A DNA stretch of 18,247 nucleotides from Rikenellaceae bacterium. GTDB lineage: Bacteria > Bacteroidota > Bacteroidia > Bacteroidales > UBA932. Below the pieces are notes generated by a model that saw only the letters and a list, made by a program, of their open reading frames with translations, was not told where the DNA came from and made no database searches. Location of the stretch: contig CAAGIG010000033.1 in assembly GCA_900769885.1 (NCBI GenBank), forward strand, positions 1 through 18,247, given 5' to 3'. Position 1 is the first letter of the stretch. Each line of letters opens with the position of its first letter. Positions 1-8,400 of the stretch are shown one piece after another. The position numbers and the translations under genes are program-made.

Positions 1-405
1 ACGGCACTCGTTTATATAAGGTTCTGCCCTTCCCCGAACGTGCCGATTATTATTATTTTTTTTTCGGGTACTATGGCATCGGCTGACTTCTCGCAGTTCG
101 TTGTTACTACAAGTCTCTTGACCTGCCTGCGAGACCTCCCCAGATAAGAGCATGCTCTTTCCGCCTTATGCCTGCCGCATTTACTCACATGCATTCCGAA
201 TGACTATCGAGCTTTGACTCCTTTAGCAGTCTCACTCTACATGTAAGCCTTGTATGCGGTTTCTGTACGTCAGGCCAGACTTTTGCCGTCGGCTTCCTTC
301 AGATTCCGCTTCACAGCGGACACCCTTGCCTTTGGCTATATGCTTCCCGTCATTAGGGCGCATTCGGGACTTTCACCCGTTAGAACATGCCCGTGCTGGG
401 CGTAC
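1..405 (-). mobile_element. Group II intron, 5' part (domain I), truncated by window edge
   Basis: Read on the minus strand from 405, the sequence begins GTACGCCCAGCACGGGC and continues with a GTGAAAGTCCCG block, the recognisable 5' end of a bacterial group II intron (family pattern GTGYG...GTGAAAGTCC; here base 3 is A instead of G). The remaining bases to 1 are GC-balanced, structured and without a credible gene, as expected for ribozyme domain I. The intron-encoded reverse transcriptase/maturase and domains V-VI would lie left of base 1 and are not visible. The 5' splice junction is placed between 406 and 405, because the six exon bases at 411-406 (CATTTA on the minus strand) are exactly complementary to TAAATG at 183-178, a plausible IBS1/EBS1 pair. 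The intron follows an intrinsic terminator hairpin, the kind of target used by class C introns, but the subclass cannot be settled without the reverse transcriptase. Confidence 0.85.
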
Positions 406-411
406 TAAATG

Positions 412-446
412 AAAAAGGAGATGACCTTATTAGTCATCCCCTTTTT
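412..446 (-). terminator. Intrinsic terminator hairpin used as intron insertion target
   Basis: The arms AAAAAGGAGATGAC (412-425) and GTCATCCCCTTTTT (433-446) pair over 13 bp with one A-C mismatch around a 7-base loop. Read on the minus strand, the GC stem ends in TTTTT, followed by six bases (CATTTA) and then the intron. No gene directly upstream on the minus strand is recognised; pheS already has its own terminator at 732-771. Confidence 0.7.
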
Positions 447-731
447 ACATAAGAGCAACATAATTATTGCTCCTCAAGCACAATCAATCATTCCAAATCA
501 AATTCAAACCTTTATGAGAGAGATAATCCCTATGGGGTTTCCTCAACCGTTGAGTAAAATTTCGCCCATTTCTTTGTTCAGCGGAACAGAATTTATTGAT
601 TTTTGAAGTGTTTGATGCATCGTTGAGCAATAAAACAGGCATTTATTTGCTCAACTGTGCAGGATAAGAATGAGAAGGAACTGGTCTTCTGCGTCTGGAA
701 CAAAGATCAGTTCGGGAATCCTCTCCCTACC
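447..731. other. Gene-free stretch between two minus-strand terminators
   Basis: I recognise no protein in either strand here. Minus-strand frames give only short peptides broken by several stops, and the plus-strand frames that stay open encode no recognisable sequence. The stretch lies between the pheS terminator and the terminator at 412-446, so it could hold an eroded gene or a small untranslated transcript on the minus strand. No clear TAnnTTTG promoter box was found to support the latter. Confidence 0.4.
622..655. repeat. Perfect 9-bp inverted repeat
   Basis: GTTGAGCAA (622-630) and TTGCTCAAC (647-655) are exact inverted copies separated by 16 bases. No T-tract follows on either strand, so it is not a typical terminator. 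A shorter related dyad, CTCAA-CCG-TTGAG, lies at 542-554. The function is unknown: an operator, a mobile-element remnant or an RNA hairpin are all possible. Confidence 0.5.
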
Positions 732-771
732 AAAAAACAACCCCTGAAAGTCTGTGGGGAACTTCCAGGGG
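732..771 (-). terminator. Rho-independent terminator of the pheS transcript
   Basis: On the minus strand CCCCTGGAAG (771-762) pairs with CTTTCAGGGG (750-741), with one G-T wobble, around an 11-base loop. It is followed by TTGTTTTTTGG (740-730). It lies 25 bases beyond the pheS stop codon and closes the yraN-manC-arcA-pheS run. Confidence 0.88.
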
Positions 772-795
772 ACATATTGTTTCATTTCGCGCTTC

Positions 796-1821
796 TTAAA
801 TCGAAGTTTCAAATTCTTTCAGGAAGCGGATGTCGTTTTCAAAATAGAGTCGGAGGTCTTTTACCTGCCATTTCAGCATTGCGATACGCTCAACTCCCAT
901 TCCGAATGCAAATCCTGTATATTCGTTAGGGTCGATGCCGCAAGCCGACAAGACGTTGGGGTCAACCATTCCGGCACCCATAATCTCCAGCCAACCTGTC
1001 CCTTTACAAATGTTACAACCTTTTCCACCGCAGATGTTACAGCTGATATCGACCTCTGTACTGGGCTCAGTGAATGGGAAGTATGAGGGACGCATTCTGA
1101 TTTTGGTATCCGGTCCGAACATCTCCTTCACGAAAAGGAGAATAGATTGTTTCAAATCGGCAAAAGAGACACCTTTATCTATATACAATCCTTCCACCTG
1201 ATGGAAAATACAATGGGCGCGAGCCGAAATAGCCTCATTTCTGAACACTCTACCGGGACAAATAACCCTGATAGGTGGTTTCTGAGTCTCCATTGTTCTA
1301 ACCTGAACGGAACTGGTATGAGTTCTAAGCAAGATAGGATTTACTCCGTTTGAAATGAAGAATGTATCCTGCATATCGCGGGCAGGGTGCTCAGGAGGGA
1401 AGTTCAACGCTTCAAAAACGTGATGATCATCCTCGATTTCAGGTCCTTCTGCCAAAGAATAACCCAATTTTTTGAAAATGGAAATAATCTCCTCGCGGGT
1501 AATTGAAATAGGATGGCGTGATCCCAATTCAAAGGTATCCCCGGGCATTGTCATATCAAATGAGCACTCTGAAGCACCTGCCGAATCTTCAAGATTCTGA
1601 CGAAGTTCTTCAATTTTTGCTGTAGCTGCATTTTTAAGTTCATTAAGTCTGCGTCCGAACTCCTTTTTGCTCTCTGCAGGAACATTTCTGAACTCTTCGA
1701 AAAGTTTTGTAATCTCCCCCTTTTTGCCAAGGAGACTCACTCTCAACTGCTCTACCTCTTGAGCAGTTTTAACTTGTACTTCCTGTATATCCTTTAGAAG
1801 TTTATCTATAAGATTGATCAT
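796..1821 (-). CDS. pheS: Phenylalanine-tRNA ligase alpha subunit
   Basis: Catalytic subunit of the (alpha-beta)2 phenylalanyl-tRNA synthetase, which activates phenylalanine with ATP and charges tRNA-Phe in the cytoplasm. The 341-residue length is normal. An N-terminal coiled-coil tRNA-binding arm (about 1-85) precedes the class II core. Visible are the motif 1 region ending in HPARDMQDTFF (145-155), motif 2 RVFRNEAISARAH (191-203) with the FHQVEG continuation, and motif 3 GFAFGMGVERIAMLKW (303-318). A CxxC-x4-CxxC knuckle (C261, C264, C269, C272) just before the GTGWLE segment is typical of this subunit. pheT is not adjacent, which is common in Bacteroidota. The gene lies 28 bp downstream of the arginine deiminase gene and is the last of the run, directly before a strong terminator, so it probably relies on read-through from upstream promoters. 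Confidence 0.97.
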   Translation of the reverse strand: MINLIDKLLKDIQEVQVKTAQEVEQLRVSLLGKKGEITKLFEEFRNVPAESKKEFGRRLNELKNAATAKIEELRQNLEDSAGASECSFDMTMPGDTFELGSRHPISITREEIISIFKKLGYSLAEGPEIEDDHHVFEALNFPPEHPARDMQDTFFISNGVNPILLRTHTSSVQVRTMETQKPPIRVICPGRVFRNEAISARAHCIFHQVEGLYIDKGVSFADLKQSILLFVKEMFGPDTKIRMRPSYFPFTEPSTEVDISCNICGGKGCNICKGTGWLEIMGAGMVDPNVLSACGIDPNEYTGFAFGMGVERIAMLKWQVKDLRLYFENDIRFLKEFETSI

Positions 1822-1849
1822 ATTGTAAACTATACTTATATCCCTTTTA

Positions 1850-3121
1850 CTACCATTGAACTGCTTTACGTGACAAAGGCATTGTCATACAACGGGCTCC
1901 ACCGCCACCACGAGGAAGCTCTGAACCTTCAACAGTTACAACACATTTCTTATCTCCCTCAATAGTTGCACGACCTTCAATCACATCCCAGGCAGGAATA
2001 ATTTCAAAACCGTGATTTGCCAACTCATCCAGAGTATGAGTATTACGGGCATAAGAGATAACCTTACCGGGAGCAAATGCAAAGAAGTTCGCTCCACTAT
2101 GCCATTGTTCCCTCTCCTGATCCCATTCATCAGCCTTACCTCCACAAACAACAGGTTCAAGATCCATTCCCAAACCTTTAAGAGCAGTAAGCATATTTGC
2201 AACGCTACTGATTTTCACGATTTTACCGTTATCAATAATGATATGGATGGTTTGATATTGGTTATCCCCAAGAATAAGAGGTTCAAACACCATACATTTA
2301 TTTCTATCCAACATTGTAAATACCATATCCAAGTGAATGAACGACTCTGGGGTATGAGGAAGCTGCTGAACAATAATATGACGGCGGCCCTGAGGTGCAA
2401 TTGCACTCAATCTCGATGCAAGGAAGTCAATACCCTGCGAGCTGGTTCTGATACCATTACCGATAAGAAGTACATCTTCACGGGCAATAAGGATATCACC
2501 ACCTTCCATAAACAAATTAGGATTAAGTGGAGAGTGGTCATACGCATCAATGATACCACAAGCAAACTCACCGCTACCTTTATAAATAGCCTGCATAATG
2601 AGGGACTCTCTCATTCTCACCTTATTGGCCATTTTACAAATCAAAGCGTGATTACCGATGGTAACGGCAGCATCCCTTGTAAAATAGAAATTGTACAAGG
2701 GGAACAAAGCATAATAATCTTCATTCAAAAACGAAGTAAGGGTATTGATGCGGGCAGGCAAACCTTCGATAAGAGCCTTAGCCAATCTGACAGAACTCAT
2801 CTCCATCAGAGTCTCATAATACTCCATAACATTCTCTGTCACACAGATTTTCTTCACAAGTTCCTCTCTCTCAACAGGATTTTCAAGAACTTTAACCAAC
2901 AAATCTGTAACAGTATAAACATTCGCTATTTTGGACAATACCCCACTCAATTGTTTATACTCCTCCTGAGCAATTGAAAGGTTTAGAATATCACTGTACA
3001 ATGCTCTTTGAGCCATCTTAGGTGTCATATTTTCAACCTCAGCTCCAGGAGTATGCAACAGCACTGCATTAAGTTGTCCTATCTCAGACTGAATGTCTAT
3101 CTGTAGTGGTTTTCTTTCCAT
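1850..3121 (-). CDS. arcA: Arginine deiminase
   Basis: Predicted to hydrolyse L-arginine to L-citrulline and ammonia. It belongs to the guanidino-group-modifying (amidinotransferase-fold) superfamily. The family landmarks are in order: LLHTPGAEVENMTP near the N-terminus (21-34), FTRD with the catalytic Asp (D150), MEGGD with the catalytic Glu (E206), HLDMVF with His and Asp (H263, D265), and the C-terminal GGGGARCMTMPL loop with the nucleophilic Cys (C411). At 423 residues it has the usual length. It sits 17 bp downstream of manC and 28 bp upstream of pheS, on the same strand. No ornithine carbamoyltransferase, carbamate kinase or arginine/ornithine antiporter gene is in the window, so it is not in a classical arc operon. 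The symbol is therefore given by enzyme identity rather than context; a related guanidine substrate cannot be excluded. Confidence 0.9.
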   Translation of the reverse strand: MERKPLQIDIQSEIGQLNAVLLHTPGAEVENMTPKMAQRALYSDILNLSIAQEEYKQLSGVLSKIANVYTVTDLLVKVLENPVEREELVKKICVTENVMEYYETLMEMSSVRLAKALIEGLPARINTLTSFLNEDYYALFPLYNFYFTRDAAVTIGNHALICKMANKVRMRESLIMQAIYKGSGEFACGIIDAYDHSPLNPNLFMEGGDILIAREDVLLIGNGIRTSSQGIDFLASRLSAIAPQGRRHIIVQQLPHTPESFIHLDMVFTMLDRNKCMVFEPLILGDNQYQTIHIIIDNGKIVKISSVANMLTALKGLGMDLEPVVCGGKADEWDQEREQWHSGANFFAFAPGKVISYARNTHTLDELANHGFEIIPAWDVIEGRATIEGDKKCVVTVEGSELPRGGGGARCMTMPLSRKAVQW

Positions 3122-3138
3122 ATATTTTATTTTATAAT

Positions 3139-4245
3139 TTACATAAACTTGGATTTCTCATTGGCAGCCAAATCGGCCATCACCTCTTTAAATTTCCCCT
3201 CGGTACGTGGACAAATCATCAGAACATCTTCGGTATTGACCACCATATAATTGTCCAAACCCTTGACTACCATTAACTTTTCATTCTCTGTCGAGAAAAG
3301 GATGCTATTCGTGGTAGTATCAATAATCTTTTCGGAAACTCTGACATAATTATTCTCAGAATCCTTCTCGGCAAGGAGATACAATGCTCCCCAAGTACCA
3401 AGATCAGTCCAACCGAAGGAGACCTGAAAAACAATCACATTAGTCGCTTTCTCCATCACACCATAGTCTATCGATATGCTTGGACAACCGGCGTACAAAT
3501 TATCTATAAAGGACTGTTCCTCAGAGGTATAATAATACTTGTGACCCTCTTTGAATGGGAGGTAAACCTCCGGAAGATACTCTTCCAATGCACTGCAAAT
3601 GGCATCTGCACTCCAAATGAAAATACCAGAGTTCCACAAAAACTCCCCGCTATCAATAAAGACTTGAGCCAACTCCTTATCGGGTTTTTCAGTAAAAGTC
3701 TTAACCTGATAAGCAACAATGCCATCAATGTTATATTGCGACGCCATATTGCTCTGAATATAACCATATCCCGTCTCAGGGCGGGTAGGGTCAATTCCCA
3801 ATGTAAACAATTCATCCCTTCCCACAGCATAATTCAAAGCACTCAAAATAGTATTTACAAAGAGCTGTTCATTGAAGATTATATGATCTGATGGGGCAAC
3901 AACCATTGTCGCCTGAGGATTCCTCGCCTTGATTTTTGTAGCAGCGTATGCAATACAAGGGGCTGTATTCCTCTTGTAAGGTTCCAACAAAATATTCTCC
4001 TTAGGAAGCTCTGGAAGCTGTTCACATACAAGGTCCCTGTAATTTTCAGCAGTAACTACCAATATATTCTCTTGTGGTACTATTTGGGTAAAGCGGTCAT
4101 AAGTGAGCTGAAGGAATGTCCTTCCCACACCCAAAATATCCAGGAATTGCTTTGGCTTATGATTTCGGCTTACCGGCCAGAAACGGCTTCCTACACCGCC
4201 GGCCATAATAACACAATAAAAATTCTTATTCATAGTACTAATCAT
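3139..4245 (-). CDS. manC: Mannose-1-phosphate guanylyltransferase (GDP-mannose pyrophosphorylase)
   Basis: Makes GDP-mannose from mannose-1-phosphate and GTP, a precursor for surface glycans and GDP-fucose. The nucleotidyltransferase signature VIMAGGVGSRFWPVSR followed by KPKQFL spans 12-35. The metal-binding APSDH (117-121), FTEKP (184-188) and LWNSGIFIW (203-211) motifs are present. At 368 residues it is the short single-domain form without a fused phosphomannose isomerase domain. The annotated ATG overlaps the yraN stop codon (TAATG), suggesting translational coupling. A second ATG four codons in (4233) gives MNKNFYCVIMAGG, closer to what homologues usually start with, and may be the real start. 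It lies in the yraN-manC-arcA-pheS run. Confidence 0.95.
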   Translation of the reverse strand: MISTMNKNFYCVIMAGGVGSRFWPVSRNHKPKQFLDILGVGRTFLQLTYDRFTQIVPQENILVVTAENYRDLVCEQLPELPKENILLEPYKRNTAPCIAYAATKIKARNPQATMVVAPSDHIIFNEQLFVNTILSALNYAVGRDELFTLGIDPTRPETGYGYIQSNMASQYNIDGIVAYQVKTFTEKPDKELAQVFIDSGEFLWNSGIFIWSADAICSALEEYLPEVYLPFKEGHKYYYTSEEQSFIDNLYAGCPSISIDYGVMEKATNVIVFQVSFGWTDLGTWGALYLLAEKDSENNYVRVSEKIIDTTTNSILFSTENEKLMVVKGLDNYMVVNTEDVLMICPRTEGKFKEVMADLAANEKSKFM

Positions 4246-4619
4246 TATCTAAAAGGGATAAAGGCATTTTCATAAAACTCGACAGAATAACTTCCATCTT
4301 CCATAAAGAGCACAGAGACGATATCAAAAATCACATCTGAATCAATCCCCGCAGCCAAAACAAAATTATTGGCTGCGTTTATCAAATTCCTCCGCTTCCT
4401 GCTGCCGACACTCTCCAACGGGTCAACCACTGCCGGAAAAGTTCTGGAGCGCACCTCCACAATGTGGATACACCCATCTTTTTCCATAATCAGATCTATC
4501 TCCAGATGGTGATGCCTCCAATTTTTGTGCAGCAATCGGAACTCTCTCTGCAAAAGATATTCCAAAGCAATCTGCTCACCATTTCTCCCCTTTCTCAACC
4601 TATCTTCACCACTATCCAT
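4245..4619 (-). CDS. yraN: YraN family protein (UPF0102, nuclease-like fold)
   Basis: A small conserved bacterial protein with a restriction-endonuclease-like fold; its physiological role is not established. At 124 residues it is full length. Seen are GRNGEQIALEYL (11-22), the LEID segment with E40 and D42, and VEVRSR (54-59) with E55, which together resemble the E-x-D...E-x-K active-site pattern. Here the lysine is replaced by arginine (EVRSR). The conserved SRKRRNLINAA helix and the FDIV strand follow. It is the first gene of the run with manC, whose start overlaps its stop codon. A TATCTTTG box lies 22 bases upstream of the start. Confidence 0.88.
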   Translation of the reverse strand: MDSGEDRLRKGRNGEQIALEYLLQREFRLLHKNWRHHHLEIDLIMEKDGCIHIVEVRSRTFPAVVDPLESVGSRKRRNLINAANNFVLAAGIDSDVIFDIVSVLFMEDGSYSVEFYENAFIPFR

Positions 4620-4641
4620 CCTTATCCTTTTAGAATAAAGG

Positions 4642-4649
4642 CAAAGATA
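4642..4649 (-). promoter_or_regulatory. Putative Bacteroidota -7 box upstream of yraN
   Basis: TATCTTTG on the minus strand fits the TAnnTTTG -7 consensus. It would place a transcript start near 4635, about 16 bases before the yraN ATG. No convincing TTTG -33 box is seen at the expected distance, so the call rests on the single box and its position in the short gap between two genes. Confidence 0.45.
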
Positions 4650-4655
4650 ATCAAT

Positions 4656-5342
4656 TTATTTCTTTTTCGCCGCTACTGCAAGTAAAACTCCTAAAACAAC
4701 CCCCAAGATTGCAGCAAACAACACTCTCAACTCAGAAGGTAGAAGGAATGTTATGGTATGAGCAGGATACCAGAACAATGGAATGGTCTTTTTGAAAACA
4801 AAACCCCACTGCACTTTCCAGTTCAAACCTGAAATGATTTCACCCATCTTAATCGGATGAACCAAAGCACTTACCGAGCCGCCATAACGGGCAATATGAG
4901 TATCGGTAATCTTGTGCAAAGTCATAAATACAGGGGCAAAAATCGAGTTCATCGCCACTGAAACGGAGAGTGCAACAAGGACTTTCTCCCAGCACATCGC
5001 TCCATCCAACATAGTAGACGCACCCTGCAAACCCAAATATTCCAAGAAAATAGGGGTTCCTTTCGAGAAAATAATCATAGCCATATTGATTCCCATACCG
5101 AGGATACCCCAAACGACCATTCTGGGAATCATTCCAAAACCTTTGGGCAAATACTCACCTGTGGAAATTCTTGAACCCAGCATCTCACCCAAGGTTGCAA
5201 GAATGGCAAATTTGAAAAAGCTCATAATCATTCCGTGAGCAGCATTGAAAGCTTTATACCACTCATAAACAGAATCAATGAAGAAGAAAGGCAAAAAGAT
5301 AGCAATAACCAATGCTATAAATCCAATATCTGTACGTTTCAT
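4656..5342 (-). CDS. Integral membrane protein, Mpv17/PMP22-like
   Basis: A 228-residue polytopic inner-membrane protein. Hydrophobic stretches lie near 7-23, 40-55, 75-95, 120-140 and 185-225, and the C-terminus ends in AAKKK, suggesting a cytoplasmic tail. The last quarter (about 174-225) carries W-x2-Q...F-x-YPAHTITFLLPSELRVLF, which resembles the C-terminal signature of the Mpv17/PMP22 family (W-x-P-x-Q-x2-NF...P...R). I recognise this by pattern only. Mpv17 relatives are thought to form membrane channels, but no substrate can be proposed here. The gene lies 36 bp upstream of yraN on the same strand and may be cotranscribed with it, although a promoter box sits in the gap. Confidence 0.6.
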   Translation of the reverse strand: MKRTDIGFIALVIAIFLPFFFIDSVYEWYKAFNAAHGMIMSFFKFAILATLGEMLGSRISTGEYLPKGFGMIPRMVVWGILGMGINMAMIIFSKGTPIFLEYLGLQGASTMLDGAMCWEKVLVALSVSVAMNSIFAPVFMTLHKITDTHIARYGGSVSALVHPIKMGEIISGLNWKVQWGFVFKKTIPLFWYPAHTITFLLPSELRVLFAAILGVVLGVLLAVAAKKK

Positions 5343-5358
5343 AATTTTTTATTTGCCG

Positions 5359-5366
5359 CAAAGTTA
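5359..5366 (-). promoter_or_regulatory. Putative -7 box of the membrane protein gene
   Basis: TAACTTTG on the minus strand matches TAnnTTTG and would start transcription near 5352, ten bases before the ATG at 5342. The run of T on the minus strand about 20 bases upstream, which belongs to the receptor terminator, may overlap a weak -33 region. Confidence 0.45.
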
Positions 5367-5383
5367 ACTTAAAGATTGGAGAT

Positions 5384-5419
5384 AAAAAAAGGGTCGGCAA
5401 CAAAGCGAAGCCGACCCTT
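5384..5419 (-). terminator. Rho-independent terminator of the TonB receptor gene
   Basis: On the minus strand AAGGGTCGGC (5419-5410) pairs perfectly with GCCGACCCTT (5398-5389) around an 11-base loop, and the T-run continues to 5384. It lies 20 bases beyond the stop codon of the receptor gene and isolates it from the membrane protein gene downstream. Confidence 0.92.
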
Positions 5420-5439
5420 GGTAATATCTCTACATTTTA

Positions 5440-8400
5440 CTATTTGAAAATGTATCTCAAGCTTAGTTGCATCATCCAGGTAGAACCTGTTCCGATGGTT
5501 GATGAGAATTCATCTCTAAGCACTTCTGTACCGTTTCTTTGGAATTGGTAAGTAGGAGCATTATCCTGACCAACGCTACCTGGAGCATATCCTGAAACTT
5601 TCAAGATGCTCGCTTTGTTGATAGAGTGGTAGTGTCCCCAATTCTTGTTAAGAAGGTTTCCGATATTTCTGATATCCAAACCAACCTGGATAGTGTTACG
5701 CTGTCCGTTTTTGCAGTTGATATAGAAATCCTGGAAAATTCTTACATCGAAATGGTGTGACCAAGGAGCAACCAAACCGTTACGTTCAGCATACATACCT
5801 TTGCGGTCTTTCAAATACTTACTGTTGTTCACATAGTACCAGAAGTCTTGTTTTTGTTGTTCAGCGGTATATACTTGAACTTGCTTGTTAGCATCTTCAT
5901 AAGTATAATCGGTGAAGGTCAATTCATCGGGTGTCTTAGGAACATAAATCAAGTTGTATGCACCACCGTCACCAACGATGTTAGCAGTATAAGTATATGA
6001 ATATCTGCCTGTAGGACCACCTTCATAGAACAAGCTGATACCTGTTGCAAAATTCTTCGCATACTCTTTCTTATAGCTCAAAGATGCAATAACACGATGA
6101 GGCATTACATAACCTGCATAACCAAGTTCTGCATAGTTCTGACCGTTAACGGTATAAGCATTGTTCCAAGCTGAGTAAACCTGGTCACCGAAACCGTCAC
6201 CATAACTCATTGCATTACTGTAAGTATAAGCTACCATACCGTCAAAACCGTAGAAGTTATTCTTTTCAAGTTTTGCAGTAACTGAGTAGTACCAACCACC
6301 TTTTTTCTCATTGTTCAAAAGGTAAGCACTTGAAATCTTCGAGTCATATTTACCACCCCAGATATATCTGTTATCAGCAAAATTGTTGATGTTAGACATT
6401 ACGGGATCTTTCAAAGCGACGTTGGTGATGGTAACAGGGTTTACATCATAGTTGAAAATACCCTCTACTGAGAACAATACATCACCTGGCATTCTATAGT
6501 CTACTGCCAATGAAGATTTCCAGGTTTGAGGCATCTTCAAGTCTGGAGCCATAAGGCTGATGCTTGAAATCGATGCAGAAGAAGGAGTCACACCGTTAGG
6601 ATAAATTTGGTTCAAAGCATCTTCTCTGCTTGCTGTGAAATCAGGAATAACATTGCTTCCACCTTGAACTGCTGTATAGGTATTTTGGATAACACCTGAG
6701 TCACCAGCTTGAGCTACAATCCATACGAAAGGCAAACGGCCTGTGAACAAACCTGAACCTCCGCGAAGTACAAGGTCTCTGTTTCCAAGGATATCCCAGT
6801 TGAAACCAACTCTAGGAGAGAACATTACAGTAGTTGAAGGAAGTTGGCGTGTATCATAGTGACCACCATTTCCTTTATAGTCTGCAAATGTAGCGTTGTA
6901 AACTTGCTCATTGAAGTTGTAATCCAAAGAAGGATAGATAGGAAGTTCAACACGTAGACCCAATGACAATTTGAATCTGTCAAAATTCATCTCATCCTGT
7001 AGATAGATAGAGAATTGGTGGAAATCAAATTGAGGGAATGCCTGTGAATAATCTTCATTGAAAGAGTGGGTGATAGCATATTGGTGAGGGTTATCGAACA
7101 ATGTGTTGTTGCCGATAGCATCCATCAAAGCATTTTCGTTTTCAAAAATGAAGGTATAGTAACCTGCTCCAAATCTTTGGAAACCGTTTTTGGTTCTGTT
7201 CCATTCATATTGGACACCTCCCAACAAGTGGTGACGGCCAAGAACTGCTGAAAGTTCATCGGTTACTGTGACAGTGTTCACATCTCTCAAGTTACCGTAA
7301 GAGAACAATTCAGTACCGAATGAGGTATATGTGTTTTCACCTACAACGATATCAACGAAAGGAAACTCTCCACCTTCTGTACTACGAGGCTCATATTGGT
7401 GAGCATAAGCAGCACGCAATACATTGTTCAAACGGCCATCCAAGAAACGTGAGTTCAACTCAGCAACTGCAGAAGAGTAGTTTTGCTCTTGGAAGTAACG
7501 TGCATTCTGGAAATACATCGCTGTTGAAGCTGTACGGCTATTTACGGTAAATCCTCTGTCGCCCAAACCACTGGTAGAGGTAGAAGGAGCTGAAGGATAT
7601 TTTGAATTTGTCAAGTTGTAACGGATGTTCAATTTGTGGTTGTTATTGATATTCCAGTCCAAACGAGCCAAAATCTTCATTCCGGGATTTTGAGAATTGT
7701 ATCCTTGGTAAGCACCGGGATTGTAACCCCATTGATTAATAAGGTAATCTGAAAGGGCATCCATTACTGATGCTGAAGGACGTGCAATACCGTCATTTCC
7801 GTTGGTGTAAGGTTTTTCAGGAGTAGAAGCTACTCTTGAAGGGCCTGGAGATGTATCTCTTTGCATTTCAAAGTTCAAGAAGAAGAACAATTTGTTCTTG
7901 ATGATAGGACCACCGACTCTGGCACCTACGATGAAGTGTTGTTCAGGGTTCAATCTTAGAGTGTTGTCACCAACTTTGTCTCCTCTGAATTTTTCATTGT
8001 AGAAATAAGAGTAAACAGATGCATCGAATTTGTTGCTACCTGAACGGGTAATCGCATTCATTGCACCACCAAGGAAACCACTTTGACGAACGTCATAAGG
8101 GGTAACGTTTACTGTAATCTGTTCGATAGCATCCATTGAGATAGGAGAACCACCGGCAGGCATACTTTGACCGATACCGAAGGCGTTGTTTGAAGCAGCA
8201 CCGTCGATGGTAAAGTTGTTCTGACGATAAGTACCACCACCGATTGAAGGACCGTTACCAGAATCATAAGCCTGAGGGGTCAATTTTACAAGACCTTCCA
8301 AGTCACGGCTGATAACAGGAAGAGACTCAATCGCTTTTGCGTTAATGGATGTCAACGCGCCAGATCTGTCTGAACGCATATTGGATGAAAGACCCTCTGC

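Noticed and set aside
12..194. 60-codon open frame on the minus strand
   Set aside because: It lies within intron domain I, overlaps the EBS1 segment and has no recognisable protein features; the sequence is better explained as ribozyme RNA.
409..606. 65-codon plus-strand frame starting inside the terminator hairpin
   Set aside because: Its start codon lies at the intron junction and its first codons are the terminator stem; no similarity to a known protein is apparent.
2012..2977. 321-codon plus-strand frame antisense to arginine deiminase
   Set aside because: It is a shadow of a clear gene with all catalytic motifs on the minus strand; the translated product is low in recognisable features and rich in Ile/Asn/His/Thr.
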